From the NCBI GenBank assembly GCA_005882155.1, contig VBCQ01000149.1:1-17508 (forward strand): a DNA stretch of 17,508 nucleotides, written 5' to 3'. The notes under the pieces were generated by a model. It worked only from the letters and a program-made list of their open reading frames with translations, had not been told where the DNA came from and ran no database searches. A program made the position numbers and the translations under genes. The first letter of the stretch is position 1, and each line of letters opens with the position of its first letter. This DNA is from Betaproteobacteria bacterium. Lineage in GTDB: Bacteria; Pseudomonadota; Gammaproteobacteria; Burkholderiales; Burkholderiaceae_C. Of this stretch, positions 1 through 6,749 are shown piece by piece.

Positions 1-7
1 TCGAAAA

Positions 8-39
8 CCCAAAACAAAAGGCCGGCACAAGGCCGGCCT
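8..39 (-). terminator. Intrinsic terminator of the rpsF-priB-rpsR-rplI operon
   Basis: Read on the minus strand, a perfect 7-bp GC stem (GGCCGGC, 5-nt loop, GCCGGCC; arms at 20-26 and 32-38) is extended by an A-T pair and followed directly by a T-rich run (TTTTGTTTT). It lies 23 nt past the rplI stop codon, where a Rho-independent terminator for the ribosomal operon is expected. Confidence 0.9.
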
Positions 40-61
40 CTGCGGATCGACGCGAGACGCG

Positions 62-514
62 TCAGTCGGTTTCGCCGACGACGACCACCTTCACCTCGAC
101 GACCACATCGGTATGCGGCGCCACCGTCACGGTGTGCTCGCCGACGGTCTTCAGCGGACCGTTGGGCATGCGCACCTGCGACTTCGCGACCTTGAAGTCG
201 ATTCGCGTCAGCGCTTCGGCGATGTCGTTGTTCGTCACCGAGCCGAACAGCCGCCCATCCACACCCGCCTTTTGCGTGATGTGCACCGTGCGGCCGCTCA
301 TCTTCTCGGCGAGTGCTTGCGCGGTGGCGAGCTTGTCGGCGGCCGACTTCTCGAGCTCGGCGCGCTTGGCTTCGAATTCCTTGATCGCCGCCTCGGTCGC
401 ACGGCGCGCGGCACGGGTGGGGATCAGAAAGTTGCGGGCATAACCGTCTTTCACCTTGACGACGTCGCCGAGGTTGCCGAGGTTGGCCACTTTTTCGAGC
501 AGGATCACTTGCAT
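62..514 (-). CDS. rplI: 50S ribosomal protein L9
   Basis: The 150-residue protein is full length for bacterial L9, which binds 23S rRNA near the base of the L1 stalk. The N-terminal domain opens with MQVILLEKVANLGNLGDVV and the conserved KDGYARNFLIP loop (about residues 22-32). A long charged connecting helix (about 42-75) leads to a C-terminal domain with the typical VDGRLFGSVT motif. It is the last gene of the rpsF operon, 11 nt after rpsR. The start has a strong GAGGAG Shine-Dalgarno 7 nt upstream that overlaps the rpsR stop codon, which points to translational coupling. An intrinsic terminator follows. Nothing in it looks damaged. Confidence 0.98.
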   Translation of the reverse strand: MQVILLEKVANLGNLGDVVKVKDGYARNFLIPTRAARRATEAAIKEFEAKRAELEKSAADKLATAQALAEKMSGRTVHITQKAGVDGRLFGSVTNNDIAEALTRIDFKVAKSQVRMPNGPLKTVGEHTVTVAPHTDVVVEVKVVVVGETD

Positions 515-525
515 GTTCGTGCTCC

Positions 526-816
526 TCAGACGCGATGCTGGTCGCTGTACGGCAGCATCGCCAGGAAGCGCGCGCGCTTGATGGCGGTCGTGAGCTGGCG
601 CTGGAAGAACGCGCGCGTGCCGGTCAGGCGAGCCGGCGTGATCTTGCCGTTTTCGCTGATGAAGTCGCGCAGCGTGTCGACGTCTTTGTAGTCGATCTCG
701 GTCACACCGGTGACGGTGAAGCGGCAGAAGCGCTTACGCCTGAACAGCAGCGACTGCTGGTTGCGCTTGGGCTTGCGGTCTTTAGAGAACTTACCTTTAC
801 CACGTGGCGGGGGCAT
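526..816 (-). CDS. rpsR: 30S ribosomal protein S18
   Basis: The 96-residue basic protein carries the S18 signatures CRFTVTGVTEIDYKDVDTLR (about residues 31-50), ENGKITPARLTGT and the C-terminal AIKRARFLAMLPY helix. S18 pairs with S6 on the 30S platform; the partner rpsF is two genes upstream. The N-terminus (MPPPRGKGKFSKDRKPKRN) is a basic extension common in betaproteobacterial S18. The gene lies 12 nt after priB, with a GAGGTG Shine-Dalgarno just before the ATG. In many bacteria the S6:S18 complex feeds back on its own operon, so this gene is probably part of that control loop; that is inferred from the family. Confidence 0.98.
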   Translation of the reverse strand: MPPPRGKGKFSKDRKPKRNQQSLLFRRKRFCRFTVTGVTEIDYKDVDTLRDFISENGKITPARLTGTRAFFQRQLTTAIKRARFLAMLPYSDQHRV

Positions 817-828
817 ATTTCACCTCAT

Positions 829-1119
829 TCAAATCTGTTCAGAGAGCTCGGTCACATGAAAAACGATGCCGCGTCCGTTGCGCTGAGACCCGAGGAAGCC
901 GGCAAAGCCGTGGCTGCTTCCGATGTCGAGTGTCAGCAGGCGCTGTGTGATCTCCCCGATCGCCCGCGCCTTGATCTCGATCGAGACTTTGCGCGGCTGC
1001 CCGTCTTGCGTGACCTGCGATTCGTGCTTCAGGCTCAAATCGAGGGCCGGCAGACCGGCGGGGGTGTATCTCACGGCGCCCCGCTCCACCAGTTGGGCCG
1101 AAAGAACCAGGCGGTTCAT
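829..1119 (-). CDS. priB: Primosomal replication protein PriB (OB-fold ssDNA-binding)
   Basis: The 96-residue protein begins MNRLVLSAQLVERGAVRYTP, the start of PriB, a single-domain OB-fold relative of SSB. PriB binds single-stranded DNA and stabilises PriA on stalled forks during replication restart. The VSIEIKARAIGEITQRL and GSSHGFAGFLGSQRNGRG segments fit the OB strands, and the length is close to the usual 100 residues. Its place between rpsF and rpsR is the classic beta/gammaproteobacterial arrangement. It starts 37 nt after rpsF with only a weak Shine-Dalgarno, so it may be translated less than its ribosomal neighbours. The ATG is chosen because the family N-terminus begins here. Confidence 0.95.
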   Translation of the reverse strand: MNRLVLSAQLVERGAVRYTPAGLPALDLSLKHESQVTQDGQPRKVSIEIKARAIGEITQRLLTLDIGSSHGFAGFLGSQRNGRGIVFHVTELSEQI

Positions 1120-1156
1120 GCGGCTCGCGGTGATGAAGCGAACGCTGCGTTCGTCT

Positions 1157-1531
1157 TCAGGCGGTGGCTTCCTGATGTTGCTGTTGCGGAGCCTTGCGGG
1201 CTTCTTCCTTCTCGACCATCTTCATCATGACCGACGGCGTGGTCTCGGCCTTGCTCTTGACCACCGTCAGGTGGCGCAGCACAGCGTCGTTGAAGCGGAA
1301 GCCCGTCTCGAGCTCGGCCAGAACTTCCTTGCCGCATTCGATGTTGATGCACAGGTAGTGCGCTTTCGCGAGCTTCTGGATCATGTAGGCCATCTGGCGA
1401 CGACCCCAGTCTTCCACGCGGTGCACCTTGCCGCCGCCGGCGGTGACGATGCCCTTGTAGCGTTCCAGCATGGCTGGAACTTGTTCGCTTTGATCCGGAT
1501 GGATCAACAGCACGATTTCATAGTGACGCAT
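1157..1531 (-). CDS. rpsF: 30S ribosomal protein S6
   Basis: The 124-residue protein begins MRHYEIVLLIHPDQSEQVP, the canonical S6 start. It contains the conserved KVHRVEDWGRRQMAYMIQKL and KAHYLCINIEC segments, and FNDAVLRHLTV near residue 90. A variable acidic/Gln-rich tail (EKEEARKAPQQQHQ) follows, typical of S6 where modification can occur. S6 dimerises with S18 on the 30S platform. The open frame extends 24 codons further upstream, but the start is set here by an ideal AAGGAG Shine-Dalgarno 5 nt before the ATG and by the family N-terminus. It is the first gene of the operon. A TATAAT box lies about 90 nt upstream and a leader hairpin lies between. Confidence 0.98.
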   Translation of the reverse strand: MRHYEIVLLIHPDQSEQVPAMLERYKGIVTAGGGKVHRVEDWGRRQMAYMIQKLAKAHYLCINIECGKEVLAELETGFRFNDAVLRHLTVVKSKAETTPSVMMKMVEKEEARKAPQQQHQEATA

Positions 1532-1551
1532 TGAATCTCCTTCTGGTTTCC

Positions 1552-1568
1552 GCCCGGGAGTTCCGGAC
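1552..1568 (-). promoter_or_regulatory. Leader hairpin upstream of rpsF, candidate S6:S18 autoregulatory site
   Basis: On the minus strand the leader holds GTCCGG-AACTC-CCGGGC, a 6-bp stem with one G-T wobble and a 5-nt loop, ending 9 nt before the Shine-Dalgarno. S6:S18 complexes are known to bind an rpsF-leader structure with an exposed CCG in many bacteria. This hairpin contains CCG, but I could not confirm the full consensus, so the role is an inference. Confidence 0.4.
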
Positions 1569-1620
1569 GATGAAGCCACCTCGAAGCGTCCCGAGTGTGG
1601 CAAGGGGTGGAAAGCCCGCG

Positions 1621-1626
1621 ATTATA
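1621..1626 (-). promoter_or_regulatory. -10 box of the rpsF operon promoter
   Basis: A perfect TATAAT on the minus strand overlaps the TAA stop codon of the upstream symporter gene. It would start transcription near 1614, giving a leader of about 80 nt before rpsF. No good -35 hexamer was found at 16-19 nt spacing, so the promoter may rely on other elements. Confidence 0.55.
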
Positions 1627-3709
1627 GACCGCTGGCGTTCGGGTAGCGGATGTGGTCGACCATTGCGCGCTCGGCAGCGCGCGGCGCCGGTGTCAGCAGG
1701 CTGACGACGGCCATCAGCGCGAACCCGGCGACGACCCCGAAGACGCCTGCAGAAATCGGCTGAATGCCCCACCACAGCTCGACCGGCGACTCGACGCCGA
1801 ACACGCCGCGCAACCACGGCTCGTTGCGCACCAGGTAGTAGACCGTCACGCCGAGCCCCGTGCCCATGCCGGCGACGGCGCCCCAGCGGTTGGCACGCGC
1901 CCAGAAGACCCCGAGCACCATTGCCGGAAAGAACGCCGCGGCGGCCAGCGAAAAAGCCGCTGACACGAGGAACAGGATGTCGACCGGCTTTTGCGCGGCC
2001 ACTGCGGCGGCGGCAAGCGCGACCGCGAGCAACGTCACCTTCGAGATCGTGACCCGCTGCGCCGACGACGCATCGGTGTCGATCATTTTGTAGTACAGGT
2101 CGTGGCTCAAGGCGTTGGCGATCGTCAACAGCAAGCCATCGGCTGTCGACAGCGCCGCGGCCAATCCACCGGCCGCGACCATGCCCGAGACGACATACGG
2201 CAAGCCGGCGATCTCCGGCGTGGCCAGCACGACGATGTCGCCGCCGATCTTCATCTCGCCGAGCTGCAGGATGCCGTCGCGGTTGATGTCGACCACCGAC
2301 AGCAGTGATGGATCGACCTTGGACCAGTTCGAGATCCACGCCGGCAACTGATCGAACGGCGTTCCGACCAGCACGTTGAAGACCTCGAACTTCACCAGCA
2401 CCGCGAGCGCCGGCGCGGTGACGTAGAGCAGGAAGATGAACAGCAGCGACCACGCCACCGACTCGCGCGCCTGCTTCACCGACGGCGTCGTGTAGCAACG
2501 CACCAGCAAATGCGGCAGGCCGGCGGTGCCGACCATCAGGCAGAACACCAGCGCGAGGAAATTGCGCCGCGCCAAAGGGTCGTCGCCGAACTGTTGGCTG
2601 TGCGGCAGCATGCCGGCGAGCGGCCGGGCGCGCGCCTCGTTGTCGGCCGCAGCGTAGGTCCACGCCTCACGCGCGCTCGCCTCGTTTTTCGGAATCGCTG
2701 CGAACGCCTTTTCGGCCGCCTGGATCTCGCCCAAGGGCGCGTCCGCGGCCTTCAGTTGAGTGACTCGCTTTTCCGCTGCGACACGGTCTTGCGCCAACGA
2801 TTGCGCCACGTTCTTCAGCTTCGCCGCGTACACCTGCGCGCGCGCCTTGAACAAGGCGATGACCTCGATCTCCTTCGGGTCGTTGACGAGCTGCTTCTCG
2901 CGCTCGCTGATCTTCTTCAGCTGCGAGCCGTAGACGAATTGCGGCAACGCAACGCCGGTCTGCTTCACCGACAGCCACACGACCGGCACCATGAACGCGA
3001 TGATCAGCACGATGTACTGCGCCACCTGGGTCCACGTCACCGCGCGCATCCCGCCGAGGAACGAGCAGACCAGGATCCCGCCGAGACCCAGGAAGATCCC
3101 GATGACGAAATCGACGCCGGTCAGCCGCGTCGTGATCAGACCCACGCCGTAGATCTGCGCAACGACGTAGATGAACGAGCAGAGGATCGCCGCGATGATC
3201 GCAATCAGCCGCGGCAGCTGACCGCCGTAGCGTGCACCGAGAAAATCGGGGATCGTGTACTGGCCGAATTTGCGCAGATACGGCGCGATCAACACCGCGA
3301 CCAAACAGTAGCCGCCGGTCCAGCCGGTGATGAACGCGAGGCCCGCATAGCCTTGCAGGTACAGCGTGCCAGCCAAGCCGATGAACGACGCAGCCGACAT
3401 CCAGTCGGCAGCGGTGGCCATGCCGTTGTAGAACGCCGGCACCCTGCGACCGGCGACGTAGTACTCGGCCGCGTCGGTGGTTCGGCTGATGATGCCGATG
3501 CCCGCGTACAGCGCCACGGTCGACAGCAAAAAGCTGACGCCGATCCAGCGCTTGGGCATGCCGATCTGCTCGAGCCCGGCAAGCGCGAGCACGAACGCAA
3601 TGAAGCTCGCCGTGTAGCCGAGATAGATCGCGTTGAGCCGCCGCACGAACGCGGCGCTGGTCTCGCCCGCCGTGTCGGGCGTTGGATCAGCGTCGCTGAC
3701 GATGCTCAT
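1622..3709 (-). CDS. Sodium/solute symporter, VC_2705-like SSS family
   Basis: The 695-residue multi-spanning inner-membrane protein belongs to the sodium:solute symporter (SSS/ActP-like) family. Signatures are EYYVAGRRVPAFYNGMATA and ADWMSAASFIGLAGTLY (residues 82-117), FGQYTIPDFLGARYG (148-162), MRAVTWTQVAQYIVL (221-235) and VAAGGLAAALSTADGLLLTI near residue 515. The substrate cannot be read from sequence; organic anions such as acetate are plausible. Two soluble insertions are notable: a charged, coiled-coil-like stretch of about 120 residues (262-382), and an EF-hand-like loop DINRDGILQLGE (474-485). Members of this subfamily often sit beside a small DUF4212 membrane protein, and none is present here. 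The gene starts 8 nt after the broken rnhA and is probably co-transcribed with it. Its start has only a weak Shine-Dalgarno. Confidence 0.93.
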   Translation of the reverse strand: MSIVSDADPTPDTAGETSAAFVRRLNAIYLGYTASFIAFVLALAGLEQIGMPKRWIGVSFLLSTVALYAGIGIISRTTDAAEYYVAGRRVPAFYNGMATAADWMSAASFIGLAGTLYLQGYAGLAFITGWTGGYCLVAVLIAPYLRKFGQYTIPDFLGARYGGQLPRLIAIIAAILCSFIYVVAQIYGVGLITTRLTGVDFVIGIFLGLGGILVCSFLGGMRAVTWTQVAQYIVLIIAFMVPVVWLSVKQTGVALPQFVYGSQLKKISEREKQLVNDPKEIEVIALFKARAQVYAAKLKNVAQSLAQDRVAAEKRVTQLKAADAPLGEIQAAEKAFAAIPKNEASAREAWTYAAADNEARARPLAGMLPHSQQFGDDPLARRNFLALVFCLMVGTAGLPHLLVRCYTTPSVKQARESVAWSLLFIFLLYVTAPALAVLVKFEVFNVLVGTPFDQLPAWISNWSKVDPSLLSVVDINRDGILQLGEMKIGGDIVVLATPEIAGLPYVVSGMVAAGGLAAALSTADGLLLTIANALSHDLYYKMIDTDASSAQRVTISKVTLLAVALAAAAVAAQKPVDILFLVSAAFSLAAAAFFPAMVLGVFWARANRWGAVAGMGTGLGVTVYYLVRNEPWLRGVFGVESPVELWWGIQPISAGVFGVVAGFALMAVVSLLTPAPRAAERAMVDHIRYPNASGL

Positions 3710-3717
3710 GCAATGCT

Positions 3718-4138
3718 CTAGGCCGCCAGCTCACAACCGCGATTGGCCAGTGCGTCGGCGCGTTCATTGCCGGGGTCGCCGGCGCGCATCGAGCCGCTGC
3801 CACAGCTCGACGTTCTTCACCGGCTTCTTGTCGGCCGTCTTCCAGCCGCGCTGCTTCCAGCCGTGAATCCATTCGGTGATGCCTTTGCGAACGTACTCGC
3901 TGTCGGTGTAGATCGTCACGTCGCAGGTTCGCTTCAGCGAGCCGAGCGCCTCGATCACCGCGGTGAGTTCCATGCGGTTGTTGGTGGTCAGCGCCTCGCC
4001 GCCGAACAATTCCTTCTCGTGTCCCGCCGTCGACAGCCACGCGCCCCAGCCGCCGCGCCCCGGGTTGCCCTTGCATGCGCCGTCGGTGTAGATCGTGACC
4101 TGCGGGCGTTGGATGGCGGGCTTCGGCGTTGTCGTCAT
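3718..4138 (-). pseudogene. rnhA: Ribonuclease HI with internal frameshifting deletion
   Basis: The first 120 or so codons are a clear RNase HI, the enzyme that cleaves RNA in RNA-DNA hybrids. VTIYTDGACKGNPGRGGWGA holds the first catalytic Asp, NNRMELTAVIEAL the catalytic Glu, and TIYTDSEYVRKGITEWIHGW another Asp. After KNVELWQRLDA the frame slips, and translation ends at 3764 with RRRPRQ. The true C-terminus, AGDPGNERADALANRGCELA, is readable in another frame down to a TAG at 3718. Compared with E. coli RNase HI, about 15 residues are missing, including the WVKGH segment with the catalytic-cycle His, and the final catalytic Asp is out of frame. The product should be inactive. It overlaps the upstream methyltransferase by ATGA. 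A sequencing or assembly error is possible. Confidence 0.85.
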
Positions 4139-4965
4139 GAATTGACTTTGTCACTGTGGTGATGGTGGATGCCATTGTGGTTGTGCGCCACCACGGCCGG
4201 CGCGGCCTTCGCTTTGACGCGCTGGTCGCGCACGAGACCCACGAGGCGCATGCCGCGCACGCGTTTGACGGCTGTCAGCGAATACACCGCGCCGAACACC
4301 GGCCACCAGCGGTCGCCCCAGCGCTCGGTCCATTCGAAGCGCGCCAGCCATTTGTCTGAGCCGACCGGTGGGCGATAGCAGCCGAAGCGACCGGCCTCGA
4401 CTTCGAAGCTGAGCAAGCGCAACCAGTCACGCAAGCGCCGGTAGCCGATGAACTCACCGGCGCTCGGTAAGAAGAGCGGATCCTGACGGCCGAGCCCGAC
4501 ACGGCGCCGCATGTGGCCGGCGCGTTGGCGCAAGCCCCACAAGCTTGCCGAATTGAAGCCGACGATCACGACGCGGCCTTCGGGACGCAGCACGCGGTCG
4601 ACCTCGCGCAAGGCGAGGTGCGGGTCGCTGGCCAGCTCGAGCGTGTGCGGCAACACGACGAGATCGAGGCTTTGACTGTCGAACGGCAGCGCTTCGAATT
4701 CGCAATGCAAGGCGACGGCGATCGGCTTGGCGGATTCGTCATCGGCCGGCGGATCAAGCACGCGCGCGTCGCTCGCGATCCATCGATGCGGCATGCGGTT
4801 CGCATTCAGCGCACCGAGTTCCGGCAGGCCGAGCTGCAACGCGTGGAAGCCGAAAACGTCAACTACTGCACGATCCAGATGCTGCTGTTCCCATGCCAGC
4901 AGGTAGCGGCCCACGGGGGTTCGCAGCCACTCTGCCAAACTTATAATTGCGGGACTTTTCGTCAT
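4135..4965 (-). CDS. YafS-like class I SAM-dependent methyltransferase
   Basis: The protein has 276 residues from the chosen ATG. The most recognisable part is residues about 92-150: EFEALPFDSQSLDLVVLPHT, a LREVDRVLRPEGRVVIVGFN segment (post-motif and strand 5) and SLWGLRQ, typical of class I methyltransferases. The usual SAM-binding DxGxGxG is degenerate here (VVDVFGFHALQLGLPEL, about 33-49). The position between gloB/mltD and rnhA matches E. coli yafS, whose substrate I do not know. The last 16 residues are His-rich (HNHNGIHHHHSDKVNS), possibly metal-binding. The stop overlaps the rnhA start (ATGA). A GTG nine codons upstream is an alternative start. The chosen ATG shares its bases with the divergent gloB start. 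Confidence 0.8.
   Translation of the reverse strand: MTKSPAIISLAEWLRTPVGRYLLAWEQQHLDRAVVDVFGFHALQLGLPELGALNANRMPHRWIASDARVLDPPADDESAKPIAVALHCEFEALPFDSQSLDLVVLPHTLELASDPHLALREVDRVLRPEGRVVIVGFNSASLWGLRQRAGHMRRRVGLGRQDPLFLPSAGEFIGYRRLRDWLRLLSFEVEAGRFGCYRPPVGSDKWLARFEWTERWGDRWWPVFGAVYSLTAVKRVRGMRLVGLVRDQRVKAKAAPAVVAHNHNGIHHHHSDKVNS
4920..4947 (+). promoter_or_regulatory. Sigma70-type promoter for gloB remnant and mltD
   Basis: TTCGCA (4920-4925) and a perfect TATAAT (4942-4947) are separated by 16 nt. Transcription would begin near 4954, about 10 nt before the gloB start. The promoter lies inside the N-terminal coding region of the divergent methyltransferase gene. With gloB decayed, it probably now serves mltD with a leader of roughly 170 nt. 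Confidence 0.6.
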
Positions 4966-5085
4966 GAGCCTGATCGCACTGCCTGCCTTCACCGATCACT
5001 GCAACCGGACATCGACGCATTGGCGTCGCAAGAACAGACACTGGCGGGGATTCTAGTGATCCCCCATCACGGCGATCATGTCGCA
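4964..5085 (+). pseudogene. gloB: Remnant of hydroxyacylglutathione hydrolase (glyoxalase II)
   Basis: Two pieces of GloB survive in the right order. The plus-strand ATG at 4964 begins MSLIALPAFTDHCN, matching the GloB N-terminus (MNL.. PAF.DNYIW). In a different frame, DALASQEQTLAGILVIPHHGDHV (about 5015-5082) matches the segment ending in the THHHxDH metal-binding motif, with the first Thr-His changed to Ile-Pro. About 30 residues between the pieces and almost everything after the motif are gone. Translation from the ATG ends after 30 codons at 5056. GloB hydrolyses S-lactoylglutathione in methylglyoxal detoxification, and this copy cannot do so. Its location between mltD and the yafS-like gene matches the E. 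coli order mltD-gloB-yafS-rnhA. Confidence 0.75.
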
Positions 5086-5121
5086 GACCCGCGGGCCTTC
5101 GACAACGGAAGAACATTCTCG

Positions 5122-6738
5122 ATGAGTGAATTCATGCACCGCCGATCGCTTGCACTGTGCGCGCTACTGGCGCTGTCGCTCGTTGCCGGTTGCGCGACAC
5201 CACCGACGGAGACGCCCGCGAGCGATGCGCCGGCTGTCGTCGCACCGGTCGAGCGCCCGATCGCAATCGAGAAAGTCGCGCCGCCAGAGCCGGCAGCGTC
5301 CGAGCCCGCGGCCACGGCGGCGACCGAAGAGGCTGCGGTCCCGGTTCCAGTCGACCCCTTGCGACCCGAGGTGCAAGTCGACCTCAACGACGAAGCCGCG
5401 CGCGCCGATCTGTGGATGCGCGTTCGGCGCGGCTTTGCGATGCCCAATCTCGACAATGACCGGGTGCGCAACCGCGAGCAGTGGTACGCGACGCGGCCCG
5501 ACTACGTTCAGCGCATGACCGAGCGCGGTGCCCGCTATCTGTTCCACATCGTCGAAGAGCTCGAGCGCCGCGGCATGCCCACGGAGCTCGCGCTGTTGCC
5601 GTTCATCGAGAGCGCATTCAACCCGGAGGCGATGTCGTCGGCCAAAGCGTCGGGCATGTGGCAGTTCATGCCGGCAACCGGCCGCGACTTCGCGCTGAAG
5701 CAGAACGTGTTCCGCGACGACCGGCGCGATGTGCTCGCATCGACGCGAGCCGCGCTCGACTATTTGTCCAAGCTGTACGCCCAGTTCGGCGATTGGCACC
5801 TCGCGCTCGCGGCCTACAACTGGGGCGAAGGCAGCGTGCGGCGCGCCATCGCGCGCAACCAGCGCGCCGGCCTGCCCACCGACTATTCGAGCCTTCGCAT
5901 GCCGAACGAGACGCAGTTCTACGTGCCCAAGTTGCAGGCGGTGAAGAACATCGTGCTGCATCCCGACGCGTATTCATTGAGCTTGCCGCCGCTGTCGAAT
6001 CACCCGTACTTCTTGAGCGTGCCGATCACGCGCGACATCGACGTCGACCTCGCGGCCAAGTTCGCCGGCATTCCGACCGACGAGTTCAAAAGCTTGAACC
6101 CGCAGATGAACAAGCCGGTGATCCTCGCCGCTGGCACGCCGCAAGTGCTGCTGCCTTACGACAATGCCAGCGCGTTTATCCAGCAGATGAGCCTGCACCG
6201 CGGACCGATGGCGAGCTGGACCGCGCGGGTCGCGCCGAAGACGGTGCGGCCCGTCGATGCGGCGCGGCAAGTGGGGATGAGCGAAGCGCAATTGCGCGAG
6301 ATCAATCGGATCCCGCCGCGAATGCTGGTTCGCGCCGGCTCGACGCTGCTGGTGCCGCGCGCCGCGCATCGCCAGGCCGACGTGTCGGAGAAGATCGCCG
6401 AGAACGCGATGATGACGCTGACGCCCGATCAGCCGGCACAGCGCCGCGTCTCGTTCAAGGCCGGCAAGAAGGACAGCGTCGCGAGCATCGCGAGGCGCTA
6501 CAAGATCGGCGCCGTGCAAGTCGCGCAGTGGAACAACGTCGATGTCTCGGCGAGCTTCAAGCCGGGGCAAAGCGTGCTGGTCTATCTGACGAACACGCCA
6601 ACGCGCAGCCGGCCGACTCGTCATGCTTCGGCGGCTCGCAAGTCGGTGCCGCCGCCGACGCGGACCGCGAGCAACAAGCCGACCGAGCGCGTCGCGAAGA
6701 CCGACAAGGCTCCGGCACGCACCGCCGCCGGCGAGTAG
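5122..6738 (+). CDS. mltD: Membrane-bound lytic murein transglycosylase D
   Basis: The 538-residue lipoprotein cleaves peptidoglycan glycan strands to 1,6-anhydromuropeptides. A signal peptide ends in the lipobox LVAGC (Cys24, followed by Ala, suggesting outer-membrane sorting). A Pro/Ala/Glu-rich spacer follows to about residue 90. The SLT domain (about 120-260) holds LLPFIESAFNPEA with catalytic Glu163, SGMWQFMPATGRDF and LALAAYNWGEGSVRRAI. A degenerate LysM-like unit lies at about 364-410 and a clearer one at about 441-488 (FKAGKKDSVASIARRYKIGA). The tail is basic and low in complexity. The frame is open far upstream through the gloB remnant, but the start is placed at the ATG before the signal peptide; an ATG four codons later is equally possible. 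The Shine-Dalgarno is weak. It converges on recR, 11 nt apart, with no visible terminator. Confidence 0.95.
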   Translation: MSEFMHRRSLALCALLALSLVAGCATPPTETPASDAPAVVAPVERPIAIEKVAPPEPAASEPAATAATEEAAVPVPVDPLRPEVQVDLNDEAARADLWMRVRRGFAMPNLDNDRVRNREQWYATRPDYVQRMTERGARYLFHIVEELERRGMPTELALLPFIESAFNPEAMSSAKASGMWQFMPATGRDFALKQNVFRDDRRDVLASTRAALDYLSKLYAQFGDWHLALAAYNWGEGSVRRAIARNQRAGLPTDYSSLRMPNETQFYVPKLQAVKNIVLHPDAYSLSLPPLSNHPYFLSVPITRDIDVDLAAKFAGIPTDEFKSLNPQMNKPVILAAGTPQVLLPYDNASAFIQQMSLHRGPMASWTARVAPKTVRPVDAARQVGMSEAQLREINRIPPRMLVRAGSTLLVPRAAHRQADVSEKIAENAMMTLTPDQPAQRRVSFKAGKKDSVASIARRYKIGAVQVAQWNNVDVSASFKPGQSVLVYLTNTPTRSRPTRHASAARKSVPPPTRTASNKPTERVAKTDKAPARTAAGE

Positions 6739-6749
6739 CGCTCAGCTTC

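Noticed and set aside
3529..3720. Open frames opposite the start of the symporter gene
   Set aside because: They are antisense to well-conserved symporter sequence, and no product features were recognised.
3764..3800. Programmed frameshifting in rnhA
   Set aside because: There is no slippery heptamer, and about 15 conserved residues are missing as well as the frame change, which frameshifting cannot restore.
4513..5121. The long N-terminal extension in frame with mltD
   Set aside because: It runs antisense through the methyltransferase and then through the gloB remnant; the lipoprotein signal peptide shows that MltD begins near 5122.
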